NCBI GenBank assembly: GCA_964426135.1
Contig: CAYRPN010000170.1
Span: 1-10,340 of the forward strand
Length of the DNA stretch: 10,340 nt
Source: CAYRPN01 sp964426135
GTDB taxonomy: Bacteria > Planctomycetota > Phycisphaerae > Phycisphaerales > Phycisphaeraceae
Reading direction: 5' to 3'
Part shown: positions 5,483-10,340 of the stretch, in pieces
Numbering within the stretch: position 1 is the first letter of the stretch
How the letters are laid out: each line of letters begins with the position of its first letter
Notes under the pieces: model-generated
Database searches by the model: none
What the model was told of the DNA's origin: nothing
Seen by the model: only the letters and a program-made list of their open reading frames with translations
Translations under genes and position numbers: made by a program

Positions 5483-5506
5483 CGTTTAGCGACGCGGCTT
5501 GCCGCG
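5483..5506 (+). repeat. Dispersed 24-bp hairpin repeat, copy 3 (compensated stem)
   Basis: The sequence is CGTTTAGCGAC followed by GCGGCTTGCCGCG. Compared with the consensus GGGGC/GCCCC stem, one base pair is swapped to give GCGGC/GCCGC, so both arms changed together and the stem is kept. It lies between the divergent zinc-ribbon and prenyltransferase genes. Confidence 0.8.
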
Positions 5507-5526
5507 CCTGTTGCCTAGGCCGCACC

Positions 5527-5566
5527 GTGTCCGTTCGCGCTTTCATGTGTCCGTTCGCGTTTTCAT
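5527..5566 (+). repeat. 20-bp tandem direct repeat upstream of the prenyltransferase
   Basis: Two adjacent 20-bp units, each GTGTCCGTTCGCG plus YTTTCAT, occupy 5527-5546 and 5547-5566 and differ at one base (C5540 versus T5560). The second ends 12 bases before the first possible start codon. Twenty bases is close to two helical turns, so the units could place two protein subunits on the same face of DNA; a plain duplication is also possible. Confidence 0.75.
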
Positions 5567-5574
5567 TCTGTACC

Positions 5575-5580
5575 TAGAAT
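5575..5580 (+). promoter_or_regulatory. Possible -10 element overlapping the prenyltransferase start
   Basis: TAGAAT matches the -10 consensus with one mismatch and overlaps the first ATG (5579). If used, transcription would begin near 5587-5588, favouring the second ATG at 5588 and a leaderless message. No good -35 is seen. Confidence 0.25.
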
Positions 5581-6601
5581 GGGCGCGATGCCCGCAGGCC
5601 TGCCCGCCCCCAATGCGCCCGTCGCCCCCGTCACCGCGCCCGCAACCGGGTTGTCGCGTTTGGCGCTGGTGGCGCGGGACATCAAGATCAGCCACTCCAT
5701 CTTTGCTCTGCCGTTCGCGCTGCTGGCGACGTTTCTGGCACATGCCCACAAGCTCTCGACGTTGCCTGCCGCGGCAGTCGTCGCCAACGCCGCCAACGTT
5801 GCCGGCGGCGCGACCACCGCCAGCCGCGTGCCGGGCGCCGCGTTGATTGCGCTGATCGTGGCCTGCATGGTGCTGGCGCGCACGCTGGCGATGGCGTTCA
5901 ACCGCTGGGCCGATGCGAAGATCGATGCCCTGAACCCGCGCACGCAAGGCCGGGCGATCCCGTCGGGCAGACTCAGCGGCACCGTCATGCTCAGCGTGGC
6001 GATCATCTGCGCCTTCGGCTTCGTCGCCGCCAGCGCGGGATTCTGGCTGCTCGACGGCAATCTCTGGCCGCTGCTTTTGTCGCCGGTGCTGATCGTCTAT
6101 CTCGCCGGCTACAGCTACATGAAGCGGTTCACCTGGCTGTGCCACCTGTACCTGGGCACGGCGCTGGCGCTGAGCCCCATCGCCGCCTCGATCGCGGTAG
6201 CGCCGGCATTTCTTTCGCAGCCGGGCCCCTGGCTGCTGGCGGGCATGGTCACTTGCTGGGTCGCGGGCTTCGACATCATCTACGCCCTGCAGGACGTGGA
6301 GCCCGATCGCGCCACCGGCATCCACTCCATGCCTGCGAAACTCGGCGTCGAGCCGGCGCTGTGGATCAGCCGGTTGCTGCACGTGGGCGCGCTGGCGCTG
6401 CTCGTGGTGATGGCGCTGGCGACGCCGCAACTGGGCGTCGGCTTCCGCGTCGGCGTCGGCGTCGTCGCGGGCCTGCTCGTCCTCGAACACGCGCTGGTGT
6501 GGGGATCAAAGACCCACCACATCCACATGGCGTTCTTCACTCTCAACGGCGTCATCAGCGTGCTCTTGGGCGGGCTGGGAATCTGGGATGTGCTCGGATG
6601 A
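5579..6601 (+). CDS. mqnP: UbiA/MqnP-family 4-hydroxybenzoate-type polyprenyltransferase
   Basis: UbiA-family enzymes are inner-membrane Mg2+-dependent transferases that attach a polyprenyl chain to an aromatic ring during quinone synthesis. Both prenyl-diphosphate motifs are intact: NRWADAKID (residues 108-116, the NDxxDxxxD-type motif) followed by NPRTQGRAIPSG (119-130), and DIIYALQDVEPDRATGIHSMP (positions 232-252, with Asp239 and Asp243). About eight to nine hydrophobic helices are visible between residues 40 and 338. The pairing of AMAFNR with YALQDVEPDR matches the UbiA-like branch found with the futalosine menaquinone route (MqnP) better than UbiA of ubiquinone synthesis; this is family recollection and substrate is unproved. 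At 340 residues it is longer than the usual 290-300, owing to a Pro/Ala N-terminus (1-22) and an Ala/Gly-rich insert at about 56-85. Start could be 5579 or 5588; neither has a ribosome-binding site. Confidence 0.93.
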   Translation: MGAMPAGLPAPNAPVAPVTAPATGLSRLALVARDIKISHSIFALPFALLATFLAHAHKLSTLPAAAVVANAANVAGGATTASRVPGAALIALIVACMVLARTLAMAFNRWADAKIDALNPRTQGRAIPSGRLSGTVMLSVAIICAFGFVAASAGFWLLDGNLWPLLLSPVLIVYLAGYSYMKRFTWLCHLYLGTALALSPIAASIAVAPAFLSQPGPWLLAGMVTCWVAGFDIIYALQDVEPDRATGIHSMPAKLGVEPALWISRLLHVGALALLVVMALATPQLGVGFRVGVGVVAGLLVLEHALVWGSKTHHIHMAFFTLNGVISVLLGGLGIWDVLG

Positions 6602-6610
6602 ATCGGATTG

Positions 6611-6645
6611 GGGATTTGAGATTTGAGATTTGAGATTTGAGATTG
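6611..6645. repeat. Heptamer tandem array, GAGATTT type
   Basis: Five in-phase 7-bp units: GGGATTT, GAGATTT, GAGATTT, GAGATTT, GAGATTG. The array starts nine bases after the prenyltransferase stop codon, between two convergent genes. Confidence 0.85.
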
Positions 6646-6664
6646 GGGAACCCGATTCCCGAAT

Positions 6665-6727
6665 CCCCACTCCCCACTCCCCACTCCCAAACCCCCACTC
6701 CCCACTCCCAAACCCCCACTCCCCATT
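6665..6727. repeat. Heptamer tandem array, CCCCACT type
   Basis: Nine consecutive 7-bp units run in perfect phase: three CCCCACT, one CCCAAAC, two CCCCACT, one CCCAAAC, one CCCCACT and a final CCCCATT. The variant unit recurs after every two or three standard units, suggesting growth by duplication of a larger block. It ends three bases from the stop codon of the ABC permease gene. No intrinsic terminator is visible for either convergent gene. Confidence 0.9.
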
Positions 6728-6729
6728 AC

Positions 6730-8370
6730 CTACCGCGCCGCCTCCGCCTTGCGGATCTTTCTCTGGAACTGGAAGAGCAGCGCCAGGAACACCGCGGCCA
6801 GCACGATGTTGATCGTCGTGCAGATGCGCGCCAGCCGGCCGGCGTTGGGGATGATCGCTTCGGGGTCCTGCCACGTCGCGCTGGGATGAAAGAGATTCAC
6901 AATCGCGTAGTAAAACGCATTCACCGGCATCGGCGTGGCGACGTAGTTGGCGGTCAGGGCGTTGTCCTTGCGGGCCATCAGGAATGCGTAACTCAAGAAC
7001 GGCACGATCCAGATGAAGAACCCCGCCATCAGGAACCCGCGCAGGCCGAAGCGCTGACGGATCGCCTGCACGTACAGCACCAGGGACGCGAAGAGCACGC
7101 CGAGCATCGCCAGGTCGCCGCTGCCCGGCTCGACGCGGAAGAACCGCCCGTGCGTGATCGCCAGGCGCAGCAGCACCACGTAGCTGATCAACGTCATCCC
7201 GATGAACGCCAGGGTGTACGGCAGCGCGCTGGCGGCATCGCTGAGCCAGGGGACGCGCGGCAGGTCGAGTTTTCTCATGCGCCGCAGTCCGCCGGCGAAC
7301 TGGTGCCGCGTGGGCGTGATCATGTTGGTCAGGAGCAGAATCACGCCGGTGGACACTGCGAAGAACACGTAGAGCAGTTCACCGATGACCACCTGTCCCA
7401 CGTCGCCGGCATGCATCTGCAGCAGGCTGTTCCGCTTCATCGACGACGCCACCTGGTCGTACCGCCACGTCTGCGTCAGCCACGGCCAGAGGCTGCCCAC
7501 GAGGAGCAGTTGCGTCGCCGCGAAAAAGCCCAGCGCGTAACCCTTGGAGAATGGATGCTGCGTCTGCTCCTTCCACTTGCGGTAGACAATGTAGAAGAGC
7601 GAGATCATCAGCGAGCCTTGCAGCACCAGCGAAAACGCGACGGGGTGAATGTCGTAGTTGAAGAAGTGAACGTCCTCCTGCCAGTCCTGAAAGCCCGCGA
7701 TGGGCTGGAAATCCCAGTCGAGTTCTTCATAAGCGAGCCGCAGGAACACGGGCCGGGGCGTGAGGTAGACGAAGAACGTGAACCCGATGCGCGAGAGCAC
7801 GGGCAGGAAAATGTAGGTCAAGAGGATCATCGCCTGCGTGGCGACGCCGGCGCGCCAGGGTTTTGGCGAGAGCATGCCCGCGACCATGCCGGTCATGTGA
7901 TAGAGCAGGACGGTGACGAACCCGACGACATAGAGATTCGCGAGGTTCGACCACTTCACATCCGCCTGGATCGCGGCATAGATGACGAACGGGATGGTGA
8001 GCGAGAAGAGGAAATACTCGCGCGCCGGCAAGCCGAAGAGATAGCCGAGGATTTTGCTCACCGCGCCCATGGGCGTCATGCGCTGGTAGTCGAGCACGCC
8101 CTGGAGTTTCTCCTGCGCGATGCCGATGGCGACGCTGCCGGTGCCGGCGAGCATGAGGATCACCGCCTGCATCATGAGGATCGCGGTGAGCGCGAACTTG
8201 GCGGCCATCTCATCGCGCGAGCCCAGGTAGTTCGTCGTGGCCTGGTGACAGATGCCGTAGATGAACGCGGTGACCACGACGATGACCACGCCCCAGCTCA
8301 CTGCGTTCTTGAGGCGAAGCCGCTCGCGGATGGACTTGATGATGAGAGGGTTGATGGGGAGTGCGGTCAT
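6730..8370 (-). CDS. ABC-2-type transporter permease
   Basis: This is the membrane half of an ABC exporter whose ATPase is encoded 49 bp upstream on the same strand. The 546-residue product has about twelve hydrophobic helices (roughly residues 24-42, 62-84, 118-136, 145-167, 178-203, 243-264, 278-297, 328-348, 384-404, 418-435, 446-466 and 515-533). After the second helix comes EKLQGVLDYQRMTPMG (87-102), the ExxxGxLxxxxxTP-type coupling segment of ABC-2 permeases. Simple ABC-2 permeases have six helices and dimerise; this one is about twice that, so a single chain might supply both halves or carry an added domain. Cytoplasmic basic loops (RKWKEQTQHPFSKG, 264-277; RRMRKLDLPR, 363-372) fit inside-positive topology. 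Start is the first ATG; only a weak AGGTG precedes it. Substrate cannot be read from sequence. Confidence 0.92.
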   Translation of the reverse strand: MTALPINPLIIKSIRERLRLKNAVSWGVVIVVVTAFIYGICHQATTNYLGSRDEMAAKFALTAILMMQAVILMLAGTGSVAIGIAQEKLQGVLDYQRMTPMGAVSKILGYLFGLPAREYFLFSLTIPFVIYAAIQADVKWSNLANLYVVGFVTVLLYHMTGMVAGMLSPKPWRAGVATQAMILLTYIFLPVLSRIGFTFFVYLTPRPVFLRLAYEELDWDFQPIAGFQDWQEDVHFFNYDIHPVAFSLVLQGSLMISLFYIVYRKWKEQTQHPFSKGYALGFFAATQLLLVGSLWPWLTQTWRYDQVASSMKRNSLLQMHAGDVGQVVIGELLYVFFAVSTGVILLLTNMITPTRHQFAGGLRRMRKLDLPRVPWLSDAASALPYTLAFIGMTLISYVVLLRLAITHGRFFRVEPGSGDLAMLGVLFASLVLYVQAIRQRFGLRGFLMAGFFIWIVPFLSYAFLMARKDNALTANYVATPMPVNAFYYAIVNLFHPSATWQDPEAIIPNAGRLARICTTINIVLAAVFLALLFQFQRKIRKAEAAR

Positions 8371-8419
8371 GGCTACACCTGAGAAGGCGCCTGCGGCGCA
8401 CCGCTAACCGACGAACGAT

Positions 8420-9391
8420 TCACATCACTTCCTTCGCACCTACCTGCAACAAAATGTCCTCCACATCAAACTTCTTTTCGTAGAACGCCTTGACCCGCAC
8501 CTGCTCGGCGATCAGCAATTTCAGCAGGTCCGCCGCGTCCTCGTGGCCGCCGGCGAAATCGATTTCCATGCGGTGATCGGTGGTGATGGCGTCGAGCACT
8601 TTCGGGTGGGTGCGGGCGATCTCGATGCCGCGGGCGTGCTGCTCGATGACTTCCACGATGAGCTTCGCCTGCTTCTTCATGCGGGCGATGATCTCGTTGA
8701 CGCGGCCGCTGAGCACCAGCCGGCCCTGCTGCATGATGCCGATGGAGGTGCAGAACTCGTTGAGCTCGGTGAGGATGTGCGAGGAGACGAGAATCGTTTT
8801 GCCTTCCTTGCCCAGCCGCTTGAGCAATTCGCGCATCTGGATTCGGCCCTCCGGGTCGATGCCGCTGGCGGGCTCGTCGAGCAGCATGACCTTCGGCTCG
8901 TGCAGCATGGTCTTCGCCAGACAAAGCCGCTGCCGCATCCCGCGCGACAGCGTGGAACATTTCGCATCGCGCTTGGCCCAGAGATCGACTTCGCGGATCA
9001 GTTGGTCCACGCGCTCGCCGCGGATGCTGCTGCGGACGAAGTGGGCGGTGGCGAAGAGATCGAGGAATTCCCACACGTACAGGTCTTCGTAAACCGGCGC
9101 CATGTCGGGCATGTAGCCGACGATCTTGTGGACTTCGTCGGTCTCTTCGACGACATCGAGGCCGCCGACATAGACATCGCCGTAGGTCGGGCGCTGCAGC
9201 GTGGCGAGGACGCGGATGGTGCTGCTCTTGCCCGCGCCGTTGGGGCCGATGAGGCCGAACACCTCGCCGGCGGCGATGGAAAGGTTCAGGTCCTGCACGG
9301 CTGTCATGTCGTCGTAATCGACGCGCAGGTCAACCGTCTGGATCATCGCGGTGGGGTCGGGGGAGGAGGGCATGGCCGAGGATGAAGGCAT
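8420..9391 (-). CDS. ABC transporter ATP-binding protein
   Basis: This is the ATPase partner of the ABC-2 permease gene directly downstream, so the two very likely form one exporter operon. The 323-residue product has Walker A GPNGAGKSS (residues 49-57), signature LSRGMRQRL (148-156), Walker B VMLLDEPASGIDP (168-180) and the switch histidine in SSH (His205). At the Q-loop position the sequence is GYMPDMAPVYEDLYVWEFL (92-110), with Asp96 where glutamine is usual. The signature LSRGM replaces LSGGQ, as in the subfamily that exports drugs or polysaccharides or supports gliding (family knowledge). A C-terminal region of about 90 residues follows the nucleotide-binding domain. In-frame starts at 9391, 9373 and 9346 are possible; conserved sequence begins at the last (MIQTVDLRVDYDD), and none has a ribosome-binding site, so the true protein may lack up to 15 N-terminal residues. 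Confidence 0.96.
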   Translation of the reverse strand: MPSSSAMPSSPDPTAMIQTVDLRVDYDDMTAVQDLNLSIAAGEVFGLIGPNGAGKSSTIRVLATLQRPTYGDVYVGGLDVVEETDEVHKIVGYMPDMAPVYEDLYVWEFLDLFATAHFVRSSIRGERVDQLIREVDLWAKRDAKCSTLSRGMRQRLCLAKTMLHEPKVMLLDEPASGIDPEGRIQMRELLKRLGKEGKTILVSSHILTELNEFCTSIGIMQQGRLVLSGRVNEIIARMKKQAKLIVEVIEQHARGIEIARTHPKVLDAITTDHRMEIDFAGGHEDAADLLKLLIAEQVRVKAFYEKKFDVEDILLQVGAKEVM

Positions 9392-9419
9392 GCGTGGGAA
9401 GAAGTCGGTCGCTCACCGG

Positions 9420-9425
9420 ATCATA
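9420..9425 (-). promoter_or_regulatory. Possible -10 box for the ABC operon
   Basis: On the minus strand TATGAT matches TATAAT with one mismatch and lies 28 bases upstream of the first ATPase start codon. The sequence 17 bases further upstream (TCAACC) is a poor -35. It is the best candidate in the 138 bp between the first ATPase start codon and the paired hairpin repeats. Confidence 0.3.
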
Positions 9426-9529
9426 CGCCCAGCGGATGGAAAAGGTTGAGCGTGTGCGGACAAAAAATCAGAAATGGTGAAAACGACGTGCCGCCTGCCG
9501 CCGCGATTCGCTCGGCCCATCGCGCGCTT

Positions 9530-9604
9530 CGTTTAGCGACGGGGCTTGCCCCGTTCCGATGGTTCCGCGTCGCGCCGATGCGGGGCAAGCCCCGTCGCTA
9601 AACG
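9530..9604. repeat. Dispersed hairpin repeat, copies 4 and 5, head to head
   Basis: Two perfect copies of the 24-bp repeat face each other: 9530-9553 reads CGTTTAGCGAC plus GGGGCTTGCCCCG, and 9581-9604 is its exact inverse complement. The spacer is 27 bp. The pair can form either one 24-bp stem or two small GGGGC/GCCCC hairpins. It lies between the ABC ATPase start and the lipoprotein stop, 82 bp downstream of the latter on the minus strand. Confidence 0.9.
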
Positions 9605-9633
9605 GGGATTGCGCCAAGCGCCTCTATACTTCC

Positions 9634-9675
9634 CACTTTTCACTTTTCACTTTTCACTTTGCACTTTGCACTTTT
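9634..9675. repeat. Heptamer tandem array, CACTTTT type
   Basis: Six in-phase 7-bp units: CACTTTT three times, CACTTTG twice, CACTTTT once. The array ends 11 bases before the lipoprotein stop codon, so it is the first part of that gene's 3' untranslated region, where it reads as purine-rich AAAAGTG. Confidence 0.85.
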
Positions 9676-9686
9676 CACTGCACGTC

Positions 9687-10103
9687 TCACCGCACCATCT
9701 GCTTTACGCTGCTGCGGTAGGTGTTTTGGTGGTAGTGATCGCGGACCTGGTCGCCGTGCTGGTACTGTCGATCCTGGGTGTAGGTGGAGACGATTTCGAG
9801 CGTGGGGCTGTACTGGCCTGCGATGGTGGAGGTCCGCACGTCGTTTCGGTATTCGAACCACGCCAGCGGGCGACCTGACGCCAGCCCCGATTCCATTTCC
9901 ATGCGGTTCAGTTCCGCCGAGTCGAGTGCGAGAATGGGCCTAGGGTTGAAGTAAGGATTGCGCGGGCGGTGGTAGCCATCGTTCTCGTGGCGCGGCGCCT
10001 GCCGGGGCGAGGGCATCGGCGTCGCCGACTGGCATCCGGCCGCGGCGATCATGATCCCCACCGCCAGCGCCCGGACAATCGAGGTGAATCGAAGGTTTGC
10101 CAT
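9687..10103 (-). CDS. Small putative lipoprotein, function unknown
   Basis: I do not recognise a family. The 138-residue product opens with a basic N-terminus and a hydrophobic stretch (SIVRALAVGIMIAAAGC, residues 8-24) ending in a cysteine, so Cys24 is the likely lipidated residue; the lipobox AAGC lacks the usual leucine at -3 and is therefore weak. The mature part begins Gln-Ser-Ala-Thr-Pro and is Pro/Arg/Asn-rich (PRHENDGYHRPRNPYFNPRP, 36-55), then more structured (LALDSAELNRMEMESGL, 58-74), and ends in a His/Tyr/Gln-rich segment (TYTQDRQYQHGDQVRDHYHQ, 107-126). It would sit on the outer face of a membrane. It appears monocistronic. The ATG start fits the signal peptide; no ribosome-binding site is seen. 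The coding call rests on the signal-like N-terminus and uninterrupted frame. Confidence 0.78.
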   Translation of the reverse strand: MANLRFTSIVRALAVGIMIAAAGCQSATPMPSPRQAPRHENDGYHRPRNPYFNPRPILALDSAELNRMEMESGLASGRPLAWFEYRNDVRTSTIAGQYSPTLEIVSTYTQDRQYQHGDQVRDHYHQNTYRSSVKQMVR

Positions 10104-10213
10104 GCGGGGCAGGGGGCGAAGCCTGTGCCAGTCGCTGGCCGCGTGCGGAAACGGTGGATTTCAAGCGAAAATGAGGCCTTGCGCGGACCCGAGCCGCAGG
10201 TTGGAATGGGCGG

Positions 10214-10235
10214 GATGTTGCCTGCGGGCAACATC
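10214..10235. repeat. 9-bp perfect stem-loop upstream of the lipoprotein gene
   Basis: GATGTTGCC (10214-10222) pairs with GGCAACATC (10227-10235) around a TGCG loop. It lies 111 bases before the lipoprotein start on the minus strand, so it would be in the leader only if transcription begins further upstream. No T-tract is present. Confidence 0.65.
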
Positions 10236-10290
10236 ATGTCGCCGATGTTCAACGCGCCGCGGGTGTGCCAAATTTTTCGGGGGCCTGGTC

Positions 10291-10320
10291 CCCTCTCCCC
10301 CAGTCTGCTGGGGGAGAGGG
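10291..10320. repeat. 13-bp perfect palindrome near the window end
   Basis: CCCTCTCCCCCAG (10291-10303) pairs exactly with CTGGGGGAGAGGG (10308-10320) around a TCTG loop, and is followed by TTAGGGTGAGGG. I associate this palindrome with a repeat seen in intergenic DNA of many GC-rich bacteria (recollection, not a search). It is strong enough to stall transcription but has no T-run. Confidence 0.8.
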
Positions 10321-10340
10321 TTAGGGTGAGGGGGACGGTG

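Larger units (their letters stand above)
10104..10340. other. Intergenic sequence upstream of the lipoprotein gene
   Basis: I see no convincing gene in this 237-bp stretch, though it is cut by the window end. It contains two clear hairpins, listed separately. Short frames on both strands across 10190-10255 read Met/Pro/Gly-rich peptides but lack a start signal and are probably chance. Confidence 0.5.

Noticed and set aside
6611..6727. CRISPR array
   Set aside because: Units are seven bases with no spacers, and no cas gene is present.
6637..8382. A 581-residue plus-strand open frame
   Set aside because: It is antisense to the ABC permease, begins in the heptamer array and reads as a His/Glu/Arg-rich shadow. 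The minus-strand frame has clear membrane helices and an ATPase partner.
8543..9385. A 280-residue plus-strand frame opposite the ABC ATPase
   Set aside because: The minus strand carries a complete set of ABC motifs, so this is a shadow.
9392..9529. tRNA or small RNA gene upstream of the ABC operon
   Set aside because: No cloverleaf, no GTTCGAATC-like arm and no clear paired structure were found.
10191..10262. A short Met/Pro/Gly-rich coding fragment on the plus strand
   Set aside because: There is no start signal or family likeness, and the stretch contains a hairpin that alone explains its regular pattern.

Overview
This window looks like a piece of a GC-rich bacterial chromosome, most likely from the Planctomycetota (Phycisphaerae/Tepidisphaeraceae-like). 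That placement is inference. It rests on loosely packed genes, mostly weak Shine-Dalgarno signals, membrane proteins with zinc-ribbon and VWA-like parts, a UbiA-type prenyltransferase of the kind seen with futalosine menaquinone synthesis, and intergenic DNA full of short dispersed repeats. No rRNA, tRNA, CRISPR array, transposase or phage gene was recognised.

Layout. Minus strand 87-1860: aroA (shikimate pathway) preceded by a solitary GroES-like co-chaperonin gene. Plus strand 2218-2637: a single-domain globin with the clearest ribosome-binding site in the window. Minus strand 3003-5367: two membrane-anchored proteins of unknown function, one with a helical-repeat-like cytoplasmic tail and one with an N-terminal zinc ribbon, a low-complexity linker, one membrane helix and a degenerate VWA-like domain. 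Plus strand 5579-6601: a UbiA/MqnP-family prenyltransferase. Minus strand 6730-9391: an ABC exporter made of an ATPase followed 49 bp later by a roughly 12-helix ABC-2 permease. Minus strand 9687-10103: a small lipoprotein. The genes are mostly housekeeping or membrane functions and, apart from the ABC pair, do not form one pathway.

The most unusual content is between the genes. (1) A palindromic element of about 124 bp at 2694-2817 has a perfect 30-bp inner inverted repeat and near-perfect 13-bp terminal inverted repeats. It is flanked by a 10-bp direct duplication and splits a 9-bp-period purine array; removing the element plus one duplication copy restores the period exactly. It looks like a non-autonomous, MITE-like insertion. 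(2) A 24-bp hairpin repeat built from CGTTTAGCGAC plus GGGGCTTGCCCCG occurs five times, and one copy carries a compensatory base-pair change. (3) Tandem arrays of period 7 (GGGAAGA, GAGATTT, CCCCACT, CACTTTT), period 9 (GAAGGTARA) and period 10 (GCGGATGRAC) occupy most of the larger gaps. (4) A 20-bp tandem duplication lies just upstream of the prenyltransferase start.
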